Shown one piece after another: positions 38,396 through 50,565 of a stretch of 64,000 nt of DNA (position 1 is the first letter of the stretch; each line of letters opens with the position of its first letter). The notes below the pieces were generated by a model. That model was not told where the DNA came from. It saw nothing but the letters and a program-made list of their open reading frames with translations, and did no database searches. Position numbers and translations under genes: made by a program. The DNA comes from Allacma fusca (taxonomy: Eukaryota > Arthropoda > Collembola > Symphypleona > Sminthuridae): contig OX359245.1 in the NCBI GenBank assembly GCA_947179485.1, forward strand, positions 44,255,067 through 44,319,066, in the 5' to 3' direction.

Positions 38396-39233
38396 GTCAC
38401 GTGTCCTGCTGTTTTGAATGCTGACCCAAAAGAAATTGTCATTATTATTTCAGTAGCTTCTTTATATTACGCCTATCACTGTCAATAATAATATTATTAA
38501 AGTAACCGTTAAAATTTACCTCCTGGCCTGTAAATTCTACGGAAATATTTTACTGTTGATATGTTTATGCTGGTAAAAATAATGTTACTCCGGAACTGAA
38601 GTTAGCAGGAGTAGAACTATAATTTAACCAAATTTCGTAGATACGTTTGATCGTATGCTGCAATGAGGGATAAAAGAACATAAGAGAACAATGTCCAGCT
38701 TGCGAATTTAAATTAATCGCTGTCAACTGAAATAACTAACCAACTTCAATCAACAAAAATTCCTAGTTGAGACCAACAATTTGGTGTATTTTCCTCATAA
38801 GAGGTAATTATCATGTGAATATTTGATAGTTCATATTGTCAAAGTAAAAATACAACATTGGATAGCAATTACTTCTTTTAAGACTTGAAATTAGTATTGT
38901 AAATTGTAGATTAAATTCAAAACGTTTGGATTCAACAGGGTTATTTACTGTGACCCCAAAAAATTTAGCCTTTGAGAAAAAAATCCGTCCATGTTATTCA
39001 TAAGTGGAGTTTAATGCTTCAAAAATTTAAAACTATAGAAGTTAAATAGAATCCTGTTAAAAGCAATGTAACATTCTGCATGCAGTAAACACACGGGAAT
39101 TTCTTACTGAAGTCCAGGGACTATATTTTTGTAAATGTGTCTGAATTTTATAATCTCAAATCCAACTTACAATCAATAATCAAAGAGTGTACGCAAGCCC
39201 TCATAGCTCCAAGGAGGTAAACCAACTGCAGGA

Positions 39234-40723
39234 ATGTTAACTTCCAGTTCCCTGAAAGCCCTCAAGTACATGTTTAATTATGGACAGTTCCTATGTGTAT
39301 TTCCGTTTGAGTGGAATTCCTACTCGAACACAGTTTCCTTCACAAAATCCAAGGCCAGACTCCGGAGTTTTTCTATCATAACTGGCTACATGTGGTTGGA
39401 GGCTATCTACCAATTTTGGATGGTGTGTTTGGAAACACGGGACTATTCTGTGCCTTTTGAAACGTACCTCAAGCTCATGGTCCATTTTGTGTCCAGGCTA
39501 ATCGTCACTATCTTACAAACCTGGGTTCTCTTCCTCAACTCCACAAAGTATGCTTCACTGTGCAACCGAATGTTCAACATCAGCAAGTTTTTCGAAGGTA
39601 TGGTTGAACAGAGGTCGTCGGGATGAACAATCTTTAACCCCTTTCTCAGGCATCCACAGAAAAATTCTTTCATAATTTAAAAGGAGGGGTATAATTTAAC
39701 ATGTCAAAAAGGCGGATCCTACGATATGTCGCCATAAGAAGAGTCGTTATGCAGAGAGTCCAATGTTTTTTGTTTCTTGTAAAATTTTCTTAAGAAGTAG
39801 CTATATGTATTTTTACATTTCAGGAATTTCTAAAAAGAAGGGTCCAGCTGCAAAGATACCTCTAGACCGTTGTAGCAAAAGTCTGTGGGCTCTTCTTGTC
39901 GTTTCAGTGATACACCCGTTCATAGTGACGTTTGCGTACATCGTCGATTACCAGGATCGAAAGTATTGGCAGTCGAAATTTGTACCTCAAAAATTATATC
40001 CTTTTACAGTCCCATTATTTGCATTAGATGAGCTGATTTTATCCATATATTCTGATTTGGGAACTATAATGATTGTATGTCCGATCTTCCTTCAGACAGT
40101 CCTCACTAAAGAGTGGTTGCACATCCTAAGGTTAGTATTTGAAAATTCCTGTGTATCACTTTGCTTTTAATTAAAATTGTGCATGTCCATTTTGTGTCTT
40201 TGTCATTACATTTATGAATTGAAATAATCCATATAACGTCAGTTTACATTAAATGCAAACCTATACTTGGTTTCACTTTAGGGATAATATGGAAAGTGAG
40301 GATTTCTGCCATTTCTACAGAACCTTGCTCCTTTTCAATAAGAATTTCAACGAGACGTACTCTTTCATCTTGGGTTATATGATGATTTCTCTTTTTTGGA
40401 CTACTGTCCTCACAAGTACCTCAGCCATAAGACTTCATGACAAAATCCCTTTCCCGGGAAATTTAATGTTTCTGATGGGTGAACTTTGCATCATTTGGGT
40501 GATAATTTTTATCTTGCGTCCTGGAGCTCATCTAAAGCATCTCTCCGAAGATGTTAAACGTGACTTTGGGACTAGTGTCCAGAAGAACAGAATTGCATGT
40601 GGGAGATCATTGCGAAGTTTGAGAATGCAGATTTGCTCAAATTTTATTCTGAAAAACTCCACGGTTTCCACATTTTTGAGTGAAGCTGCCAATGCAACTG
40701 TCCTTGTTTTGCTAATGACGTGA
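39234..40723 (+). CDS. Gustatory-receptor-like chemoreceptor, array copy 2
   Basis: Exons 39234-39597, 39824-40130 and 40282-40723, with exon lengths (364, 307, 442) and phases identical to copy 1, giving 370 residues. Start MLTSSSLKALKYMFNYGQ; same YQDRKYWQSK loop; C-terminus NATVLVLLMT. Most differences from copy 1 are conservative, so the duplication is fairly recent. The 5' flank is about 500 bp shorter than in units 1 and 3 and its TATA-like word is changed to TATAGAA, which may alter expression. Intron 1 is short and lacks the transposon present in copy 1. The frame is intact. Confidence 0.82.
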
Positions 40724-41533
40724 AAGGGGGTTGTTTCAATTAAAAAATGCCGGAATTTGTAAATACTTAAATACTGTAAAGGTAATCGTTTTAGTATATT
40801 TTTGTGTGAAATATAGTGTCCCATAATAATTTTCCAATTCCAAATAATATATCCAATAGCGCACATATATGCAAAATACCCAATACAAAATAAAATACTG
40901 GAACACAAATATACCAAATAAAATACTGGAACACAAATATACCAAATAAAATACTGGAACACAAAAACCCAAACTTGCAAATGCTGAAAAAGGGTTCAAA
41001 ATATTAATTTACAAGCAAAACTAGTCATATTCAAAAATACCTATTTAAACACAATTCGGCGAATTGATTGAAAAAAATTAAATCTAAAATAAATGCGGTA
41101 TTTGAAATACGAGTACTGTTCGTCAACCATAATAACGCATATACTATTCATGTGTATTAGAAAAGGATATTATTTCGCTTTAAAGGCAAACAAAAGGTAT
41201 CTCTACATTACTGGCCCCTTTCTGAGGGATCTGTTAATTTAAAGCTTGGCGCGCTCATTTCACTATATGGCAAGCCACTATGTATAGTATACTCTTTCAC
41301 TATATAGCCAAGTAAGCCGGTAGTATACACACAACAAGCAACCTGAGAAGCACAGCGAGCTGAGCGAGCTGAAAAAGCCCTCCTCTGCGACAGATTTTCA
41401 GCTCGCTGTGTTTCTCTGCTATATGCCACCTGCTGCCAATCTACTGGAAGCTCCACAATCAACAGGGCGTACAATGTTAAGCACCTTTACATTATAATTC
41501 CATAATATTGTACGCTCTATTGAGCTTCCCATG

Positions 41534-41987
41534 TAGGGCTTCTGGTCGAAACGGGGATCGGGACAGTTTCGGGACTACATTTTTGTCCCCATGTTATTTC
41601 GGGAATGATTCGGGACGAACGCTTTTGCCCCAAAGATTTCGGGACGGGACGGAACAATAGATCGGGACAGAAACCAATGCCTGTACAGTATACAATTGCT
41701 GTAAAAATGAATATGTACGGGATTCGCTCCGTTTAAAATTTGTTGTTCTATATGTGAATACTTTTTAATGTAAACATTCGCTATTATTGGAGGTATTCTT
41801 ATCGAAATGGTGGAATTTGGAGCATTTCTTTTAAGACTGGGATTATAATCTGGGTGACCCGAGGTTTTTGGAACGGGCCCGGGATCGGGGCAGTTTCGTG
41901 ACCAAAGTTTTGTCCCCGTGTTATTTCGGACTGAATCGGAACGAACTTTTTTGTCCCGAGGATTGCGGGACGGGACCGAAGCACCAT
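41534..41987. repeat. CGGGAC-rich foldback-like element with two direct copies
   Basis: Two related blocks of about 120 bp (41540-41660 and 41868-41985) share GGGATCGGG(A/G)CAGTTTCG, TTTTGTCCCC, GTTATTTCGG and GCGGGACGGGAC-like words, with about 210 bp of unrelated sequence between. The outermost parts look loosely inverted (GGGCTTCTGGTC and GACCGAAGCACC). It is probably a composite or two neighbouring copies of a MITE. Confidence 0.5.
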
Positions 41988-42200
41988 ACAGTGATGCAAC
42001 AGCAAGATTTAATAACAATGTAATGTTGGTATTAAATTGACCAAGCGATTAGTTCAAATCCACATGTAGAGCGAAATATTGAGTTTGAAAGAGAACTTTG
42101 GTGGGCCGGAGAATTGTACCATAATTTTTTGAGGATGTAATGTCAACTAGCTCCATGAAACGAATTGTTAGTCTTAACTAATTAATTAATAGTTCACATG

Positions 42201-42361
42201 TCTTATATGAAATTACTTTTCCCGCGAAGCGGGCTATTAACATTAAGTCTTCTCGACAGACCTTGATATGGGGTATATTGCCATTTAAGGTAGGTCTTAA
42301 GTTTGTGTACTCTCACAATTCTCAAGTACTTGCCCCTGTGAAGCACAGGGCTTTTACTAGT
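42201..42361 (+). mobile_element. Short Helitron-like element (candidate)
   Basis: The proposed 3' end has a hairpin GCCCTGTG-AA-GCACAGGGC followed by TTTTACTAG and T, which fits the Helitron rule of a GC-rich hairpin shortly before CTRR with insertion before T. The proposed 5' end begins TCTTATATGAAATTACTTTT, and the CCCGCGAAGCGGG palindrome nearby is a common feature of animal Helitron 5' ends. At about 160 bp it cannot encode RepHel. There are no target duplications, as expected for rolling-circle elements. Confidence 0.55.
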
Positions 42362-45182
42362 CTAATTGAAATACTAATCAGGATTTAAATACATGTTTAA
42401 CCTTTAAACTGGTTAGTACACAGCCCGCGTATATTTTTCAATAACAAGACGTAAAATTATCAAGTTATTGAACAGTTCGCGACCGACGAAAACTGTAGAT
42501 TAACGAATTGAGAAGGTTTAACTAGGAGTAGGTTTGAGTTAAGTTCGTGTCATCCCGCCTGCGTTGTTCTTCCAATGTTGTGATGTTTCACCCTCTGGTC
42601 AAAACCAATATTTCCGTGAAAACTATACTGTATCTCTGCATTAAAGCATTCAATGACCTTCGCTTGCGGGAGTGTGCGTATAACGTGTTGGATAAAATGT
42701 TAATTAAGCACATTCTTGTCGAACGAAATGATAATGTATGCTCATAATGATTATGATTACTTGACCCGGTCTACTCTTGATAAATCTCATGTCACGAATT
42801 TGTACTTATTGTGCCCAGAGTGAAAACCAGCATTTATGTTGACTTCTTTGACACGTGAATTAATAAAGACAACAACAATAATAATAATAAAGGAGGGAGT
42901 GGCCCACCCCGGCCCGGCAAGGTTAAAAATTAGTTTCAGAAATGGAGTTTTGAAAGTATTTTAAGCGTATCTTGAAGTATGTGCATATATTAGATCAAAT
43001 AAATATTTGAAACTACATCGTATTTTTGTTTTATCAGAAAATACTAGATACAAAATAATATGCCAACCTCTATCAAAGCACAAATTCTAAATAAGTAGCT
43101 ACAAATAATCTGGTATATAAAAGTATCTATAAATACCAAAATATTTGACGTATCTCATACGTATCTACTGTATTAAAAACTATGTCCGATCTGTGCTGAT
43201 ACTGTATAAAATATGAGTAAAATTAAGCTGTAACCAACACCGGAAATAAAAAATTACACATAATTATGTATGCCACAAAACTTTAAAACAAAACTAATGC
43301 CTCTTTTAAAACTAAGTGGGAGAATTCAATAACTTTTGCAACGTTGGTGTTTATTTCCAAAGAACCTTAAACATCAGTTGTCCCTATTTCTAAAATTTTT
43401 GTTAAGAATGCGAATTCTCAGGAACTAATACTGTCATACGGCCATCTAGTGGCAACGCCGTAAAAGAATACAATTAAGGTAATTTTAAAGTAGCTGTTAT
43501 GACTGAAACAAATCTAATAATATATCGAGGAATGCCCCATGTAGTAATGCCTCAATGACATTTTCACAACTGATGTGCTGCCCCTTCGAATTCATCCCAT
43601 TCTGGGGTAATGTAACATTGCGGAATGACGCTTTTTAATTTTATTTGTTGGCCCTGGAATTAAATTAACATAATTAGTTCTCACCAGAACTTACCTGACC
43701 TACATTGTCACCGGACTTTGTCACCTAAATGGTGAGCTTTATTTTATTTTTAAATTGTCATGCCCAATCTGTCGTTAAAAGCACTCATTAATGATGCAAA
43801 ATGGGATGATCGTAATGAAAAGCTGCGAAAAATGATATTGGAGTAATATTTGTCCTCGCAGTTCGTAGCTACGTTCATAGTTCCTACGAGCAAACTCACG
43901 GTATACAAATGATTGCAGGTGAACGCGTCGTTGAAGTGTCACGCGTCCTGCTGTGTTGAATTTTGACCTGAAAAAAATTGTCATTATTATTTCTGTAGCT
44001 TCTTTATATTACTTTCGTGTTCGAATTGAATTCTGATTGTATAAATGCACCTCTCTCAAAATATTTATTATTTATAGTAAGTTTATTATAAGAATTTCTA
44101 GGCTACTGGAAATTTTTGTATTTTTGTTTGGAATCGTGACTTTTGCTGTGAGGAAAAGATGTATATAAATATTCGTACCAGAAATTTTCTAAGCTCCATG
44201 TAATGTAAATTGCAATGTTACCCAGAGAAAATCCCGAGAGATAAGATTTAATAGTACTAGAGTATTGTCATTTTGTCAATATTTGAGTAAATTAAATACT
44301 TGAAAATCATTTGGTTTTATACTTCTTTATCTGGTACACAGGGATTTAGCTTCGGTTGTTTCTTGTCTGTTAACGGAGTTGAACTGGATTGAGTAATCCC
44401 TTGATAAGATTCGCATTACGCCCAACACTGTACATATTATTATTATTACAGTAACCGTTAAAATTTACCTCTTGGCCTATAAATTCTACGGGAACATATT
44501 ACTAATGATATGTGTATGCTGGTAAAAATAATGTTACTCCGGAACTGAAGTTAGCAGGAGTAAAACAATAATTTAACCGAATTTCGTAGATATAAATTTG
44601 ATCATATATGCCGCAATGAGGGATAAAAGAACATAAGAGAACAATGTCCAGCTTGCGAATCTATATTAATCGCTAACAACTGAAATAAGTAACCAACTTC
44701 AATCAACAACGATTTCTAGTTGAGACCAACAATTTGGTGTATTTTCCTCATAAGAGGTAATTTTCATTTGAATATTTGATGGCATATGTTGTCAACGTAA
44801 AAATACACCCTTGAATAACAATTTACTTCTTTTTAGACTTGAAATTAGTACAGTAAATTGTAGACTAAATTCAAATTCACAATGTTTGGATTCAAGAGGG
44901 TTATTTACTGTGACCCCAGAAAATTGAGCCTTTGAGAAAAAAATGAGTCCATTCTATCCGTAAGTGGAGTTTAATGCTTCAAAAAATTTAAACTATATAA
45001 GTTAAATAGAATCCTGTTAAGAGTAAAGTAACATTCTGCATTCAGTAAACACACGTGAATTTCTTACTGAAGTTCGCAGGGACTGTATTTTTTGAAAATA
45101 TGTCCGAATTTTAAAATCTCAGATCCAACTCACAATCAATAATCACAGAGTACCCTAGAGGTAAACCAAACCTACTGCAGGA

Positions 45183-46703
45183 ATGTTAACTCCCAGTTCC
45201 CTGAAAGCCCTCAAGTATATGTTTAACTATGGACAGTTCCTATGTGTATTTCCGTTTGAGTGGAATTCCCACTCAAATACAGTTTCCTTCACAAAATCCA
45301 AGTTCAGACTCTGGAATTTTTCTTGCATAACTGGCTACATGTGGTTGGAGGCTATCTACCAATTTTGGATGGTGTGTTTGGAAACAGGGAACGATTCCGT
45401 GTCTTTCGAATCGTACCTCAAGCTCATGGTCCATTTTGTGTCCAGGTTAATCATCACTATCCTACAAACCTGGGTTCTCTTGCTCAACTCCACAAAGTAT
45501 GCTTCACTGTGCAACCGAATGTTCAACATCAGCCAGTTTTTCGAAGGTAGGGATGAACAGAGGTCGTCGGGATGCACAATCTTTAACCCCTTTCTCAGGC
45601 AGTCAGATAAAAATTCTTTCATAATAATTTAAAACGAGGGGTGTCATTTAACATGTAAAAATTCCCTTGCGGATCCCAGGATATGTTGCTATAAAGAGTC
45701 GTTATAGAGAGAGTCCAATGTGGTTTGTATTTCTTGTAAAATTTTCTTGAGGAATAACTAAAATAATTATGTATTTTTACAATTCAGGAATTTCTAAAAA
45801 GAAGGGTCCAGCTGCAAAGATACCTCTGGACCGTTGTAGCAAAAGTCTGTGGGCGGTTCTTGTCGTTTCGGTGATACACCCGTTTATAGTAATGTTTGCG
45901 TACGTTGTCGATTACCAGGATCGAAAGTATTGGCAGTCGAAATTTCTGCCTCAAAAATTCTATCCTTTTACAGTCCCATTATTTGCATTAGATGAGCTTC
46001 TTCTATCCATATATTCTGATTTGGGACTTGCAATGATTGTATGTCCGATCTTCCTTCAGACAGTCCTCACGACAGAGTGGTTGCAGATCTTAAGGTTACT
46101 GTAATACATTACCGTACACACACAGTTCCTGTGCACCATTTTGCTTTTAATTAAAATTGTGCATGTTCATTTTGTCTCTTTGTCATTCCATTTATGAATT
46201 TAAATAGTCCATTCCACGTCAGTTTACAGTAAATGTAAACCTATACTTGGTTTTACTTTAGGGCTAATATACAAAGTGGGGATTTCTGCCATTTCTACAG
46301 AATCTTGCTCCTTTTCAATAAGACATTCAACGAGACGTACTCTTTCATCTTGGGTTATATGATGATTTCTCTTTTTTTGATTACTGTCCTCACAAGCACC
46401 TCAGCCATAAGACTTCATGACAAAATCCCTTTCCCGGCAAATTTAACGTTTCCGATGGGTCAACTTGCCATCATCTGGGCGGTGATTTTTATCTTGCGTC
46501 CTGGAGCTCATCTAAAACATCTCTCCGAAGAGGTTACACGTGACTATGGGGCTTGTGTTCAGAAGAACAGAACTGCCTGTGGGAGATCATTGCGAAGTTT
46601 GAGAATGCAGATTTGCTCCAATTTTGTTTTGAAAAACTCCACGGTTTCCACATATTTGTGTGAAGCTGCCAATGCCACTGTCATTGTTTTGCTAATGACG
46701 TGA
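45183..46703 (+). CDS. Gustatory-receptor-like chemoreceptor, array copy 3
   Basis: Exons 45183-45546, 45788-46094 and 46262-46703 (364, 307, 442 bp), phases 1 and 2, 370 residues. Start MLTPSSLKALKYMFNYGQ. Exon 1 is closer to copy 1, while parts of exons 2 and 3 match either copy, so some gene conversion is possible. Differences of note: SQFFEGR at the first junction, FLPQKFYPF in the conserved loop, and RANIQSGDF at the start of exon 3 in place of RDNMESEDF. C-terminus NATVIVLLMT. The frame is intact and the TATATAA word upstream is preserved. Confidence 0.82.
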
Positions 46704-49226
46704 ATGGGGGATGTTTCAATTAAAAAATGCCGGAATTTGTAAATACTGTAGATAAACTTAATCGTTTTAGTGTATTTTTGTGTGAAATATATGTTGCGAA
46801 TTTTAAATGTTATGCCTTAAATGATTGGTAATATCATTTAAACTACTCACAACAAGTTTTAGAATTGAATCGAAATAAGAATCCACGTGTATAAATTTGC
46901 TTAATCCCAAGAGTAATTCCCTGATTTTAATTTATTATTATTATTAAAAACTAAACCCAAAATGTTACTGATATTCAGTGGTCGGAAAAATAATTTTCCA
47001 ATTCCAAATAATATGTATATCCAGCAGCGCACAGATATGCAAAATACCCAATACAAAATAAAATACTGAAACGCTAAAAAGCAAAATACCAAATACAAAA
47101 TAAAATATTGGAATACAATAACGCAAAATGCATAATAAAATCATGGAACACAATAACTCAAACTACCAAATATCTACTGAAAAGGAGTTTAAAATATTAA
47201 TTTACAATAAAAATAGACGTATTTAAAAATGCCTATTTAAACACAATTTGGCGACTTGATTGAAAAATATTAAATCTAAAATTAAAATGGTATTTGAAAT
47301 ACGAGTATTGTTCGTCAGTCACATTAACGCATGTACTTTCCATGTGTATTAGAAAAGGACAGTATTTCACTTTAAAGTCAACCAAACGGTATCTATTTGA
47401 AAGTACTCATCAGGATTTACAATACATGTTTAACATTTAAACTGGTATGTACACATCCCGCGTATATTTTTCTACAGCAAGACGTAAAATTATCAAGTTA
47501 TTGGAAAGTTATTCAACTGTTCACGCCAACGAAAACGGTAGATTAACGAATTCAGAAGGAGGGAGTGGCCCACCCTTGCCCGACCAGGGTAAAAAATTTA
47601 GTGCCGTAAAGATTGCCCAGATTGTAACTGGTAACCCCACAAATCCATTCTGAAGCTTAGGGGCAGGGTAAAAATTATTTTATTAATCTACCCTAGCAGT
47701 AATGAAATATTTGTTAGTTTAAGAAATGGAATTTTGAAAGTATTTTAAGCGTATTTCGAGGTATGTGAATATATTGCGTGTGTACGAGGCCATCAAATAA
47801 TTAACTAAACCATGCCCTTGAAACCTATGTTGTGAAGAATGCTTCTCGGGGTACTGTGAATTAATACTGTACGGCCATCTAATGGCAACTTGGCAAAATA
47901 ATACAAGAAAGGTAATTTTAATGTAACTGTAATCAGTGGAAGGAATAATCGCATCAAATATATCGAGGAACGCTCGATGTAATAATGCCTCAATGACATT
48001 TTTACTACTGATGACCTTCGTTACTACCGATCCCCTTCGTACTCATCCCATTCTGGGGTAATGTAAATCGTTGCGGAATGACGTATTTTAATTTGATATG
48101 TTGGCCCTGGAATTAAATTAACATAATTAGTTCTTAACAGAACTTACCTGACCTACATTGTCACGGGACTTTTGTCATCTAAATGGTGAGCTTTATTTTA
48201 ACTTGAATTTGTCATGCCCAATCTGTCGACAAAAGCACCCATTAATGATGCAAAATTGGACGATTGTAATGAAAAGCTGCGAAAAATAATATTGGGGTAA
48301 TATTTGTCCTCCGCAGGGTAACCTTCATATTTCCTACGAGCAAACTCACGGTATACAAATGATTGCATTGCAAATTTCGGTAATTCGATTTTATAGTAAT
48401 TCAAATAATTTTAGAAGTTGAATGTACAACCCACAATTCACTACATATAACGTTTCCTGGTAAAAGCAAAATCAGTAGTTTAAATTCGCGATATTAGCTT
48501 GAGACATAAAACATAAGGTTTTAATCAGGGTTGGGGTTTTTTTTGGTTTTTTTTCAAAAAAACCAAACAACCAGGTTTTTTTGGTTTAAACCGGGTTTTT
48601 TTGGTTTAAACCAGGTTTTTTTGGTTTAAACCGGGTTATTTTTGGTTTAAACCAGGTTTTTTTGGTTTAAACCGGGTTATTTTTGGTTTAAACCAGGTTT
48701 TTTTGGTTTAAACAAATTTTCAATCCAAAACATTTATTAATATGCAAAAACATGTGAATTTCAACAAATTTACTTATTTCCCAAACTCAGTAAGTATCAC
48801 AAAGCATTAAATATTTAATAATTTGGATATAATTTTAATGATAACTTTGCAGCATAAACACAAGTTTGGCATTTTTCATTTTACAAACGATTCCGAATTT
48901 CTAAATGTACAAGACTAAAAGCTAATAGTATTATTTACTTCACTAAAGTTTAACTACACAATATCACAGTAACTGCACAAGTTTTGTGCACGACGAAATA
49001 TAAGCGTTTTGGTTTGAAAATATTACAATTTTAGGTGTTTGGTTTAAACCATTGGTTTTTATAAAAAAACCGTTTGGTTTAAACCATGGTTTAAATCATT
49101 TGGTTTAAACCAAACCAACCCTGGTTTTAATGTAAGTATGTATTATGGTAAAGGCACTCTGAAACCCAACTCACAGTTCGAAGTCAGTTGAGTAACCTTC
49201 CACAACTGATTAAACCTTCTGGAATA
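46704..49226. other. 3' flank of GR copy 3 and spacer before copy 4
   Basis: Duplicated flank sequence to about 48370, then unique AT-rich sequence and the hAT-like element at 48526-49123. No intact gene. Short open frames (for example 47447-47653) are not supported by motifs. Confidence 0.5.
48518..49131. mobile_element. hAT-like non-autonomous element made of GGTTTAAACC palindromes
   Basis: The element is 48526-49123 (598 bp), beginning CAGGGTTGG and ending CCAACCCTG, a perfect 9-bp terminal inverted repeat. It is flanked by perfect 8-bp target duplications GTTTTAAT at 48518-48525 and 49124-49131. Sub-terminal regions contain tandem GGTTTAAACC units with T-runs (about seven on the left, four on the right). 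The middle is AT-rich with no open frame. Terminal sequence and 8-bp duplication are typical of the hAT superfamily. Confidence 0.92.
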
Positions 49227-50497
49227 ATGCTCAGTCCCAGTTCCCTTAAAGCTCTTCGGTACATTTTCCAGTATGGGCAGTTCCTTAATGTCATTCCATT
49301 TGAATGGAATCCAGACACAAACACAGTTTGCTTTAAAGAGTCCAAGGCCCTGTTGTGGATATATTCTTTTATAACGTGTTATATGTGGGTGGAAGCCCTC
49401 TACCAATTCTGGATGGTATGTTCGGAAGCAGGGGATGATTCCGTGTCTTTCGAGTCTTATCTCAAGCTCATCATCCATTTTGCATCCAGGCTCGTCGCTA
49501 CTATATTCCAAACTTGGAGTCTTGTGTTTGGGCATAAATACGCCTCGTTCTGCAACCAAATGTTTAACATGAACCAGTTTTTCCAAGGTTAGAAGAGTTA
49601 AGCAAAATAATTTATTAGAACTACTCATATACTATAATTTGACTAAATGACTTCCAAATTTCAGAAATTTCAAAAAAAAGAAAAACATCTCACAACCAGC
49701 TCGATCGGTGTTATAAAAGTTTATGGGGTCTATTCATCCTTTCCGTCATACATCCCCTGACAGTAGTGTGTGCCTATATCGGGGATTACCAGGACCGGAA
49801 GTACTGGCAGTCCAATCTTCCTACAATGCTCTACCCATATGCAATTCCACTATTTGCATTTGATGAGCTGATCCTATCCATATATTCTGATTTGGGAGTT
49901 ATTTTGATCGTATCTCCTATGTTTATTCAGATTGTTCTCACGGTAGAGTGGTTGCAGATAATAAGGTAAAAATACAACCTGAATTTTGTTTATGAATTGA
50001 ACAAACAATCGGAGTAAACATACTACAATTATCATGTGTGCTTTTGACTGTATAGGAGAAATACCGGATGCGAAGGTTTCTGCCGTTGCTATCAAATCTT
50101 GCAGCTATTTAATAAAACATTCAACGAGACATTCTCTTTCATTTGGGGTTATACGATTATGTCTCTTTTTTTAATTTCTGTCCTCTCCTGCACCTCCGCC
50201 ATTCGACTCTATTATATACTTCCTTTCCCAGCAAATTTAATGTTTCCCATTGGTCAGCTTGGTCTTACTTGGGTGGTGGTTTTCGTTGTGCGTCCTGGAG
50301 GTCACCTCAAGCAACTCTCGGAAGAGATTATAAATGAGTTTGGGGTGAGTGTCAAGAAGAAAAAAAGAGCCGCTGGGAAATCATTGAAAAGTTTGAGGAT
50401 AGAGATTTGCTCACATTTTATTCTAAAAAACTCTACGGTTTCTACATTCTTATTTGAAGTTGCGAATGCTACTGTAACCATTCTCTTGATGACATGA
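49227..50497 (+). pseudogene. Gustatory-receptor-like chemoreceptor, copy 4, frame broken in exon 2
   Basis: Exon equivalents are 49227-49587, 49663-49965 and 50056-50497. Start MLSPSSLKALRYIFQYGQ; conserved GDYQDRKYWQSN loop; C-terminus NATVTILLMT. It is clearly more diverged than copies 1-3 and lies outside the duplicated unit. Exon 1 ends in phase 1 as in all copies, but the only plausible acceptor for exon 2 (TTTCAG ending at 49662) is followed by one base before the conserved frame instead of two. The exon is 303 bp where an in-frame length would be 301 or 304. The mismatch coincides with a run of about ten A starting at 49670. Either this copy is a recent pseudogene or the homopolymer length is an assembly error; exon 3 is otherwise open. 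Confidence 0.65.
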
Positions 50498-50565
50498 ATG
50501 CCAGGTTTTTCATTTCATCTGACGAAAGCAAATTCTTAACAAATCTGTTGCAAATAATAAAGTAT

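Larger units (their letters stand above)
40724..45182. other. Spacer between GR copies 2 and 3 with several mobile elements
   Basis: No intact gene. It holds a short tandem (ATACTGGAACACAAATATACCAAATAAA-like unit, about three copies at 40902-40960), an imperfect 90-bp inverted repeat at 41448-41542 (GGAAGCTC...GAGCTTCC arms), a CGGGAC-rich element (41534-41987), a Helitron-like end (42201-42361), then duplicated 3' flank (about 42930-43930) and the start of unit 3 (43934). Confidence 0.55.
33312..48370. repeat. Tandem segmental duplication: three GR-bearing units
   Basis: Units begin at about 33312, 38396 and 43934, each with the word GTCACGCGTCCTGCTG (GTCACGTGTCCTGCTG in unit 2) taken from the last F-box exon, followed by matching non-coding flank, the three-exon GR and matching 3' flank. 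Shared landmarks include GGTAAAAATAATGTTACTCC upstream and AATTTTCCAATT(G/C)CAAATAATAT downstream of each GR. Units 2 and 3 also share the block with CATTCTGGGGTAATGTAA (about 43600 and 48047). Later insertions and deletions make the units unequal. The unit 3 end is approximate. Confidence 0.88.
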
